Part shown: positions 17,454 through 22,435 of the stretch, in pieces
Layout: every line of letters starts with the position of its first letter
Position numbering within the stretch: position 1 is the stretch's first letter
Assembly (NCBI GenBank): GCA_937914675.1
Contig: CALDOC010000160.1
Location: 1 to 22,435, forward strand
Direction of reading: 5' to 3'
DNA: 22,435 bases
Source: an uncultured Sulfurimonas sp.
GTDB lineage: Bacteria; Campylobacterota; Campylobacteria; Campylobacterales; Sulfurimonadaceae
Program-made: the position numbers and the translations under genes
The notes under the pieces: generated by a model
What the model was told of the DNA's origin: nothing
The model's input: only the letters and a program-made list of their open reading frames with translations
The model's database searches: none

Positions 17454-17497
17454 GGGCACTTTTGCGAGGAGAGTAAAGTCTCTTCGCAAAAGCGCCC
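17454..17497 (-). ncRNA. Long stem-loop in the rplL-rpoB gap (possible RNase III site)
   Basis: The transcript strand forms a 19-bp stem (17497-17479 with 17472-17454) containing one G-U pair and one mismatch, closed by a 6-nt loop. It begins directly after the U-tract of the terminator hairpin. In E. coli the same gap holds an attenuator and an RNase III cleavage site. This stem has the right length and place for the processing site, but that role is inferred. Confidence 0.6.
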
Positions 17498-17519
17498 AAA
17501 AATGAGGGCAAGCCCTCAT
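17498..17519 (-). terminator. rplL-rpoB intergenic terminator/attenuator
   Basis: In transcript sense ATGAGGGC TT GCCCTCAT (17519-17502) is followed at once by a five-T run (opposite A17498-17502). A GC-rich stem plus U-tract between rplL and rpoB fits partial termination that lowers rpoBC expression relative to L10/L12, as known in E. coli. The U-tract is short, so read-through is expected. Confidence 0.75.
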
Positions 17520-17535
17520 AGTAGTAATTAAAGTT

Positions 17536-17904
17536 TTATTTAATTTCTACAGTTGCGCCAGCTGCTTCAAGCTCTGCTTTAGCTGCCTCTGCAGTTTCCT
17601 TATCTACACCCTCTTTGATAGTAGATGGTAAACCTTCAGTTGCGTCTTTAGCTTCTTTTAGTCCAAGACCAGTAAGAGCGCGAACAGCTTTAATAACGCC
17701 AATTTTTTTAGCGCCAGCGTCTGTTAAAATAACGTCAAACTCAGTTTGTTCATCAGCAACTTCAGCAGCAGCGCCTGAACCAGCCATAGCAACCGGTTGA
17801 GCGGACACTCCGAATTTTTCTTCAAATTCTTTCACCATTTCAGAAAGTTCAAGAACTGACATTCCTGAGATAAATTCTAATACGTCTTCTTTAGTTATAG
17901 CCAT
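17536..17904 (-). CDS. rplL: 50S ribosomal protein L7/L12
   Basis: The 122-residue stalk protein that, in dimers bound to L10, recruits translation GTPases to the ribosome. The N-terminal dimerisation domain (about 1-35, VLEFISGMSVLELSEMVKEF) is followed by an Ala-rich hinge (about 38-50). The C-terminal factor-binding domain has KKIGVIKAVRALTGLGLKEA and ends with AAGATVEIK. The ATG at 17904 has a strong AAGGAG 7 nt upstream, suiting a protein needed in several copies per ribosome. It follows rplJ after 135 nt and precedes the rplL-rpoB attenuator. Confidence 0.99.
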   Translation of the reverse strand: MAITKEDVLEFISGMSVLELSEMVKEFEEKFGVSAQPVAMAGSGAAAEVADEQTEFDVILTDAGAKKIGVIKAVRALTGLGLKEAKDATEGLPSTIKEGVDKETAEAAKAELEAAGATVEIK

Positions 17905-18003
17905 AATATGACTCCTTATTTTATTTTCTAATTTTGTGAATCAACTCACAACGAGACCAAAAGTCTAACTCTTAAACATTTAGTCGCCTAATGACGCAAG
18001 AGA

Positions 18004-18027
18004 GCAAAAAGAAATTTTTCTTTTTGC
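18004..18027. repeat. Perfect palindrome in the rplJ-rplL gap
   Basis: GCAAAAAGAAA and TTTCTTTTTGC form 11 perfect base pairs around a 2-nt centre, 12 nt past the rplJ stop. On the transcript strand no U-run follows (GCTCTCTTGCG), so it is unlikely to terminate strongly. It may be an intercistronic hairpin that stabilises or separates the rplJ and rplL messages. Confidence 0.6.
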
Positions 18028-18039
18028 CAAATAGTTAGT

Positions 18040-18519
18040 CTAAGCTTCTTCTAATTTCTTTCTAAGAGCATTTAAACCAACTGCCATATTCGTAACTGGA
18101 GCCATCCAAGTAGCGGCAAGCATACCAAGAAGTTCTTCACGACCAGGAAGTTTAGCAAACGCTTCAATTTTAGCTACGTCAGCAGGTTCTTTATCTAAAT
18201 AACCAGCTTTAATAACAAATAAATCACTTATTTTAGCGAAATCCGCAGCAACTTTTGCAGCGGAAATAACGTCATCCGACCAAATAAAAATATTTGTATC
18301 TTTAATTTCAACACCTGACATATTTGCATTATTTAACGCAATTGCCGCCAATGTATTTTTTACAACCTGAACACTTGTATTTTTAGCGCGAGCTGATTTA
18401 CGCAGTACTTCTAGTTTATCAACCGTTAAACCTTTATACTCACATATAACAACTGCTTTAGTTTCAGAAAATGAAGAAGTTAATTGTGCAATAACTTCAG
18501 CTTTTTTTGACTTTAACAT
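18040..18519 (-). CDS. rplJ: 50S ribosomal protein L10
   Basis: The 159-residue base of the ribosomal stalk; its N-terminal domain binds 23S rRNA and its C-terminal helix carries L7/L12 dimers. Family marks are the N-terminal KKAEVIAQLTSSFSETKAVV, the YKGLTVDKLEVLRKSAR segment, VVKNTLAAIAL, and the C-terminal Ala-rich helix ending ALRKKLEEA. Translation starts at the ATG at 18519 with AAGGAG five nt upstream. The 193-nt gap before it contains a folded leader that matches the position of the L10 autoregulatory site, so L10 (with L12) probably represses its own message. Confidence 0.98.
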   Translation of the reverse strand: MLKSKKAEVIAQLTSSFSETKAVVICEYKGLTVDKLEVLRKSARAKNTSVQVVKNTLAAIALNNANMSGVEIKDTNIFIWSDDVISAAKVAADFAKISDLFVIKAGYLDKEPADVAKIEAFAKLPGREELLGMLAATWMAPVTNMAVGLNALRKKLEEA

Positions 18520-18547
18520 ATAATCTCCTTTCCAGACATAACTTCAA

Positions 18548-18657
18548 GAGGGGCGAGAAAGGCCCGATTAAGCTAACTACCAACACGGTAGATACCCCCA
18601 ACTATCTTTAGTCCAAGTAATTTCAGATTCCCAAATGAAAATCTTTACTTTAAGATA
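18548..18657 (-). ncRNA. Probable ribosomal protein L10 leader (autoregulatory RNA)
   Basis: In transcript sense a nested stem runs from 18657 to 18603: TATCTT pairs with AAGATA, then AAGTAA with TTACTT, then AGATT with AATCT. A one-sided internal loop (GGACTA) lies between the first two helices and a GAAA bulge between the last two. A second module (18599-18550) has outer GGGG/CCCC pairing enclosing CTACC gtgtt GGTAG and an alternative GGGC/GCCC. An asymmetric internal loop in a stem directly before rplJ is the hallmark of the L10 leader class, but I could not run a covariance model. Confidence 0.62.
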
Positions 18658-18687
18658 AATAATCTCAAAATAAAAATTTTGATTATC

Positions 18688-18709
18688 AAACGCCATAAAT
18701 ATGGCGTTT
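18688..18709 (-). terminator. Hairpin directly after rplA
   Basis: AAACGCCAT and ATGGCGTTT form a perfect stem of 9-10 bp just past the rplA stop. Only three Ts follow in transcript sense, so it is at most a weak or partial terminator between rplKA and the rplJ leader, or an mRNA-stabilising 3' end. Confidence 0.5.
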
Positions 18710-18712
18710 AAA

Positions 18713-19405
18713 TTATTTTATATCCATTAATTCTGTTGTGTTCAATTTTAAAGCAGGACTCATAGTTAAGCTAAGAGCGGCATTTTTTATATAACGACCT
18801 TTAGCAGAAGCAGGCTTTTGTTTGTTAATGGCAGCAACAAAAGAAGCTAAATTTTCAACTATTTTATCAGCGTCAAAACTAACTTTGCCAATACCAGCGT
18901 GAATGTTACCTTTTTTATCAACGCGGAAAGTAACTTGACCACCTTTAACATTTTTAACAGCAGTGGCTACGTCTGGGGTAACAGTACCGGTTTTAGGGTT
19001 AGGCATCATACCTTTTGGCCCTAAAATACGACCGATTTGACCAACGAGTCCCATACAGTCCGGTGCAGCGACAACTACGTCAAAGTTAAATATTCCGTCT
19101 TTGATTTGCGCAACTAAATCATCAGTTCCAACAATGTCAGCGCCAGCGGCTCTAGCTTCGTCAGCTTTTAGCCCTTTAGCGAAAACCGCTACTCGAACAG
19201 TTTTACCCGTACCATGAGGAAGAACTACCGCTCCACGAATCATTTGATCCGCATGACGAGGGTCCACGTTTAAATTCATTGCAATTTCAACCGTCTCATC
19301 AAACTTTGCGCTTTTTAAATCTCTGACCAATGAAGCCGCTTCTTCAACTGAATACGATTTAATAATATCTATTTTTTCTACTAATTGTTTATATCTTTTA
19401 CTCAT
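18713..19405 (-). CDS. rplA: 50S ribosomal protein L1
   Basis: The 230-residue protein of the movable L1 stalk beside the ribosomal E site. The family is evident from the start (SKRYKQLVEKIDIIKSYSVE), VDPRHADQMIRGAVVLPHGTGK (split across domain I), the domain II segment IGRILGPKGMMPNPKTGTV, KGGQVTFRVDKKGNIHAGIG and the end AALSLTMSPALKLNT. The ATG at 19405 has AGGAG 7 nt upstream. It follows rplK after 67 nt. L1 represses rplKA in E. coli through a leader before rplK; here nusG lies only 19 nt before rplK, leaving little room for such a site. Confidence 0.99.
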   Translation of the reverse strand: MSKRYKQLVEKIDIIKSYSVEEAASLVRDLKSAKFDETVEIAMNLNVDPRHADQMIRGAVVLPHGTGKTVRVAVFAKGLKADEARAAGADIVGTDDLVAQIKDGIFNFDVVVAAPDCMGLVGQIGRILGPKGMMPNPKTGTVTPDVATAVKNVKGGQVTFRVDKKGNIHAGIGKVSFDADKIVENLASFVAAINKQKPASAKGRYIKNAALSLTMSPALKLNTTELMDIK

Positions 19406-19472
19406 AACAAATCTCCTGTAAATTCTGCCACATGCTTTTAAATCACTGTGGTCGATGATTTTTTTCTCTAGA

Positions 19473-19898
19473 TTAGTCTACTATTTCTATACCAATTGAA
19501 CGCGCTGAACCAGCTATTGTATTAGCGGCCATTTCTAAGTCATCAGTGTTTAAATCCTGAATCTTTTGATTTACCACTTCCATAAGTTGTGCGCGAGTGA
19601 TTTTTCCAGTTTTATTTTTAAGTGGATTATCTGTGCCTTTCTTAAGTCCTGCGGCTCTCATTAAAAGAGCGGAAGCCGGTGGTTGTTTAGTAATAAAAGA
19701 AAAACTCTTGTCACTATAAACAGTAATTATTACTGGAACTTTAAATCCCATATGCGCTTTAGTTTTTTCATTGAACGCTTTACAGAATTCCATAATGTTA
19801 ACACCACGTTGACCTAGTGCTGGTCCTACTGGAGGAGCAGGAGTTGCCGCACCAGCATTAATTTGTAGCTTTATATAGCTTGCAACTTTTTTTGCCAT
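19473..19898 (-). CDS. rplK: 50S ribosomal protein L11
   Basis: The 141-residue protein of the GTPase-associated centre of the large subunit, which binds 23S rRNA helices 43-44 and is the site of thiostrepton action. The proline-rich linker-facing segment PAPPVGPALGQRGVNIMEF (about 21-39) is diagnostic. It is followed by FNEKTKAHMGFKVPVIITVY and the C-terminal rRNA-binding domain ending MAANTIAGSARSIGIEI. The ATG at 19898 has AAGGA 6 nt upstream. It lies 19 nt after nusG, in the usual nusG-rplK-rplA order. Confidence 0.99.
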   Translation of the reverse strand: MAKKVASYIKLQINAGAATPAPPVGPALGQRGVNIMEFCKAFNEKTKAHMGFKVPVIITVYSDKSFSFITKQPPASALLMRAAGLKKGTDNPLKNKTGKITRAQLMEVVNQKIQDLNTDDLEMAANTIAGSARSIGIEIVD

Positions 19899-19917
19899 TT
19901 TATTTCCTTGATTTAGA

Positions 19918-20445
19918 TTAAATTATTTTTTCTACTTGAGAATATGAAATATCCACGGGCGTTGATCTCCCAAAAATAGAAACATTAAGTTTCAACGTCC
20001 CATGTTCCAAGTCATATTCATCAACAGTACCCGTAAAGTTAGCGAAAGGTCCATCTATGATACGAACGGTTTCACCATCGTTAAAGTATACTTTCGGCTT
20101 TGGAGCGGCACGATTATTCACACGATCTAAGATAACGTTTATATCATGTTCACTTAGAGGCGTGGGCGTATTCGCTTCACCGATAAAACCAGACACTTTA
20201 GGAATTGATTGAATTAAATGTTGTATTTCAGTATTTAACTCAATTTTCGCAAAAACATATCCTGAATATAAAGATCTTTCAGTGACCTTTTTCTTTCCAT
20301 CCTTAACTTCGATAACGTCTTCTGTTGGGACAATGACTTCCGTTATAAATTCTTGAAGCCCCATTTCTTCGATCATGTTGAAAATTGCGTCTCTAACTAA
20401 TCTATCATTTCCGTAGGTTTGTATAGAGTACCACCGTTGTGCCAT
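19918..20445 (-). CDS. nusG: Transcription elongation/termination factor NusG
   Basis: The 175-residue factor binds the RNA polymerase clamp through its N-terminal NGN domain (1 to about 110, starting WYSIQTYGNDRLVRDAI) and Rho or ribosomal S10 through its C-terminal KOW domain (about 121-175). The KOW core GETVRIIDGPFANFTGTVDE is clear. SLYSGYVFAKIEL is the typical beta-strand segment of the NGN domain. The ATG at 20445 has AAGGGG five nt upstream and begins 9 nt after the secE stop, so the two genes are surely co-transcribed. Confidence 0.98.
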   Translation of the reverse strand: MAQRWYSIQTYGNDRLVRDAIFNMIEEMGLQEFITEVIVPTEDVIEVKDGKKKVTERSLYSGYVFAKIELNTEIQHLIQSIPKVSGFIGEANTPTPLSEHDINVILDRVNNRAAPKPKVYFNDGETVRIIDGPFANFTGTVDEYDLEHGTLKLNVSIFGRSTPVDISYSQVEKII

Positions 20446-20454
20446 ATTTACCCC

Positions 20455-20634
20455 TTAGCCTAAAATTACTGACATAATAGATGACATAATTAAGTCTACC
20501 AATGCAAGAAACGCGGCAATTGCCGTAACAACAATTATTACAGCTATGTAAGCTTGCTTAACTTGTCCCTTAGTAGGAAAAATCACTTTACTTAACTCTA
20601 GTTTTGCATTATGGATATGTTTACTTAAATTCAT
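20455..20634 (-). CDS. secE: Preprotein translocase subunit SecE
   Basis: A 59-residue inner-membrane protein that clamps the SecY channel. It has the single-span form seen in most bacteria: an amphipathic N-terminal helix (KHIHNAKLELSKVIFPTKG) with the conserved W/F-P-x-x-x kink region at FPTKGQV, then one membrane helix (about 29-47, YIAVIIVVTAIAAFLALVD). I read it directly from the minus strand: ATG at 20634, TAA at 20455-20457. A ribosome site AGGA lies 10 nt upstream, a little far. Position directly before nusG supports the call. Confidence 0.95.
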   Translation of the reverse strand: MNLSKHIHNAKLELSKVIFPTKGQVKQAYIAVIIVVTAIAAFLALVDLIMSSIMSVILG

Positions 20635-20663
20635 TTGTCACTTTTCCTAAAAATATATCATTT

Positions 20664-20669
20664 ATTATA
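20664..20669 (-). promoter_or_regulatory. Predicted -10 element for secE-nusG-rplKA
   Basis: TATAAT on the minus strand, 29 nt before the secE ATG at 20634 and just after tRNA-Trp. It suggests that secE onward can be transcribed independently of tuf and the tRNA genes. No clear -35 is visible. Confidence 0.5.
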
Positions 20670-20709
20670 AATAAAGCTAAAGTGCTACACTAATAATAAA
20701 TGCTGAATG

Positions 20710-20785
20710 TGGCAGGCGTGGAGGGATTCGAACCCCCAGCACCCGGATTTGGAATCCGGTGCTCTACCATTGGAGCTACACGCCT
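20710..20785 (-). tRNA. tRNA-Trp (anticodon CCA)
   Basis: A 76-nt cloverleaf including an encoded 3' CCA. The acceptor stem AGGCGTG pairs with CACGCCT, followed by discriminator G. The anticodon stem CCGGA/TCCGG holds the loop TTCCAAA with anticodon CCA, and the T-arm GGGGG TTCGAAT CCCTC is present. It sits between rpmG and secE, the common bacterial arrangement. A possible -10 (TATAAA, minus strand, 20852-20857) lies about 65 nt upstream. Confidence 0.97.
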
Positions 20786-20896
20786 ATGTGATGCTAACGC
20801 AATCTGAAAAAATTAAATTACTCTACTAACATTTAGTTTTCTTTAGTAAAATTTATACAATAAATTATCCTATAAAAAACAACAAGATAAAACTAA

Positions 20897-21049
20897 TTAA
20901 AGTTTCATCTCTTTGTGCATTGTGTGTTCTTTACAGAATTTACAATATTTTCTTACTGAAAATTTTTCAGTATGAATTTTTTTATTTTTTGTCGTGTGAT
21001 AATTGCGTCTAGTACATTTTTCACAACCTAAGTGAATCGCTTCTCTCAT
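20897..21049 (-). CDS. rpmG: 50S ribosomal protein L33
   Basis: A 50-residue large-subunit protein, read directly from the minus strand: ATG at 21049, TAA at 20897-20899. The sequence contains CEKCTRRNYHTTKNKK and KYCKFCKEHTMHKE, typical of L33. Both CxxC pairs (C9/C12 and C36/C39) are kept, so this is the zinc-binding form rather than the Cys-free paralogue. AAAGG lies 9 nt before the start. It lies between tuf and tRNA-Trp. It is too short for most length cut-offs. Confidence 0.95.
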   Translation of the reverse strand: MREAIHLGCEKCTRRNYHTTKNKKIHTEKFSVRKYCKFCKEHTMHKEMKL

Positions 21050-21080
21050 ATTAATTAACCTTTAAAAAGGATTATTGCAA

Positions 21081-21098
21081 AATTCGGAAAACCGAATT
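21081..21098 (-). terminator. Small hairpin overlapping the tuf stop codon
   Basis: AATTCGG and CCGAATT form a perfect 7-bp stem with a four-base loop, and its first bases are part of the tuf TAA stop. Only two further Ts follow in transcript sense. Flanking TTGC/GCAA could extend it across a mismatch. It is a weak attenuator or mRNA-processing structure between tuf and rpmG rather than a full terminator. Confidence 0.4.
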
Positions 21099-22296
21099 AA
21101 GCAAGAATCTCAGCTACAACACCAGCACCAACAGTTCTTCCACCCTCACGAATAGCGAACTTAGTACCTTTTTCCATAGCGATTGGATGAATCAACTCAA
21201 CAGTAATACTAACATTGTCACCTGGCATAACCATTTCAGTACCTTCCGGTAATGTAATAGCGCCTGTAACGTCTGTTGTACGTACATAGAATTGTGGACG
21301 ATAGTTTGTAAAGAATGGAGTATGACGTCCACCTTCGTCTTTACTTAATACATAAATCTCAGCTGTAAACTTAGTATGAGGAGTAATAGTGCCTGGCTTG
21401 CAAAGTACTTGACCACGCTCAACGTCGTCTTTACCGATACCACGAACTAGAATACCACAGTTGTCACCAGCAAGCGCTTCTGTCATCTCTTTACGGAACA
21501 TTTCAATACCAGTAACAGTAGTTTCTTGAGTATCTCTAATTCCAACAATTTGGATTTTGTCAGCAATTTTAACAGTTCCACGCTCGATACGACCTGTAAC
21601 AACAGTTCCACGACCTGAAATTGAGAAAACGTCTTCAACAGGCATTAAGAAATCTCTGTCAGTCTCACGAGGAGGCTCAGGAATAAACTCATCTACCGTT
21701 TTCATTAATTTTTGAATTTTTGCCGACCACTCACCAAGAGTACCTGATTTAGCTTCAGCAAGAGCCAAAGTTGCAGAACCTGTAGTAATTGGAGTGTCGT
21801 CACCTGGGAAATCATACATATCCAAAAGTTCACGAATTTCCATCTCAACTAATTCAAGGAGTTCCTCATCGTCAACCATGTCTTCTTTATTCATGAAAAC
21901 AACCATGGCTGGAACACCAATTTGCTTAGATAAAAGAATATGCTCACGAGTTTGTGGCATTGGACCATCAGCTGCGGAAACAACAAGAATGGCGCCATCC
22001 ATTTGAGCGGCACCTGTAATCATGTTCTTAACGTAATCAGCGTGACCTGGACAATCTACGTGTGCATAGTGACGAGCATCAGTTTCGTACTCAACATGTG
22101 AAGTAGCGATCGTAATACCACGCTCTCTTTCTTCTGGAGCGTTATCGATTTGATCATAATCCATAAGTGCAGCACCATTAGTTACTGCCAATACAGCAGT
22201 AATAGCTGCCGTTAGTGTTGTTTTACCGTGGTCAACGTGTCCAATAGTACCGATGTTAACATGCGGTTTGTTACGTTCAAACTTTTCTTTTGCCAT
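21097..22296 (-). CDS. tuf: Translation elongation factor Tu
   Basis: The 399-residue GTPase that delivers aminoacyl-tRNA to the ribosome. GTP-binding motifs are G1 GHVDHGKT (19-26), the switch I region EERERGITIATSHVEYET, G3 DCPGH (81-85) and G4 NKED (136-139). Domain 2 shows FSISGRGTVVTGRIERG and domain 3 ends GRTVGAGVVAEIL. Length and the NKED form match other Campylobacterota EF-Tu. The ATG at 22296 has the strong site GGAGGA four nt upstream, fitting a very highly expressed gene. Codon use is more restricted than in the purD or kinase genes, as expected. A good -10 lies upstream, and tRNA-Thr precedes it. Confidence 0.99.
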   Translation of the reverse strand: MAKEKFERNKPHVNIGTIGHVDHGKTTLTAAITAVLAVTNGAALMDYDQIDNAPEERERGITIATSHVEYETDARHYAHVDCPGHADYVKNMITGAAQMDGAILVVSAADGPMPQTREHILLSKQIGVPAMVVFMNKEDMVDDEELLELVEMEIRELLDMYDFPGDDTPITTGSATLALAEAKSGTLGEWSAKIQKLMKTVDEFIPEPPRETDRDFLMPVEDVFSISGRGTVVTGRIERGTVKIADKIQIVGIRDTQETTVTGIEMFRKEMTEALAGDNCGILVRGIGKDDVERGQVLCKPGTITPHTKFTAEIYVLSKDEGGRHTPFFTNYRPQFYVRTTDVTGAITLPEGTEMVMPGDNVSITVELIHPIAMEKGTKFAIREGGRTVGAGVVAEILA

Positions 22297-22331
22297 AGTG
22301 TCCTCCGACTTTAATTGTGAATTGAAATGGA

Positions 22332-22337
22332 ATTATA
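22332..22337 (-). promoter_or_regulatory. Predicted -10 element for tuf
   Basis: GGGTATAATT on the minus strand, with TATAAT 35 nt before the tuf ATG. The G-rich bases before the hexamer and T-rich upstream DNA resemble strong Campylobacterota sigma-70 promoters, which lack a defined -35. It lies between tRNA-Thr and tuf, so tuf need not depend on tRNA read-through. Confidence 0.6.
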
Positions 22338-22383
22338 CCCAAAAATCATTCAATTATTGCTTAAACTTATTAATTTTATATAA

Positions 22384-22435
<52 letters not shown>

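Noticed and set aside
19428..19451. CCACA/TGTGG repeat in the rplA-rplK gap
   Set aside because: Only 5 bp with a 14-nt loop, easily expected by chance.

Overview
The window is core-genome DNA from a member of the Campylobacterota (former Epsilonproteobacteria), probably a free-living one of the Sulfurimonas/Sulfuricurvum type. The reasons are the gene order, low-GC DNA, promoters with a strong TATAAT-like -10 and no clear -35, a 399-residue EF-Tu, and a SPOR-domain hybrid kinase and an HDOD protein of the kind common in free-living relatives. rpoB and rpoC are separate genes that overlap by 8 nt, which argues against Helicobacter or Wolinella, where they are fused. The lineage is inferred from protein and gene-order resemblance only.

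Right to left on the minus strand (about 22.4 kb down to 8.6 kb) lies the classic translation/transcription cluster: a partial tRNA-Thr(GGT), tuf, rpmG, tRNA-Trp(CCA), secE, nusG, rplK, rplA, rplJ, rplL, rpoB and rpoC. It closes with a strong intrinsic terminator. secE (59 aa) and rpmG (50 aa) are short and easily missed. Regulatory RNA structure sits where it does in other bacteria: a probable L10-binding leader before rplJ, and a terminator/attenuator hairpin plus a long second stem between rplL and rpoB.

The middle (8.5 to 3.5 kb, minus strand) holds guaA (GMP synthase), hemD (uroporphyrinogen-III synthase) and an 876-residue hybrid histidine kinase. The kinase has a SPOR-like periplasmic sensor, one degenerate and one intact receiver domain, and a C-terminal Hpt-like domain that lacks its phospho-accepting histidine. 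An HDOD-domain gene converges on it from the left, and the two stop codons overlap.

The left end (2.3 kb to 1, minus strand) is a tight purD - RDD membrane protein - lptD cluster, with lptD running off the window. A 362-nt non-coding stretch separates purD from the HDOD gene. It carries a 23-bp near-perfect palindrome over the predicted purD promoter.

I found no mobile element, CRISPR array, phage gene, toxin-antitoxin pair or defence system, and nothing that clearly qualifies as a new multi-gene system. The most unusual items are the kinase architecture and three structured intergenic elements (2351-2406, 6876-6948, 17454-17519).
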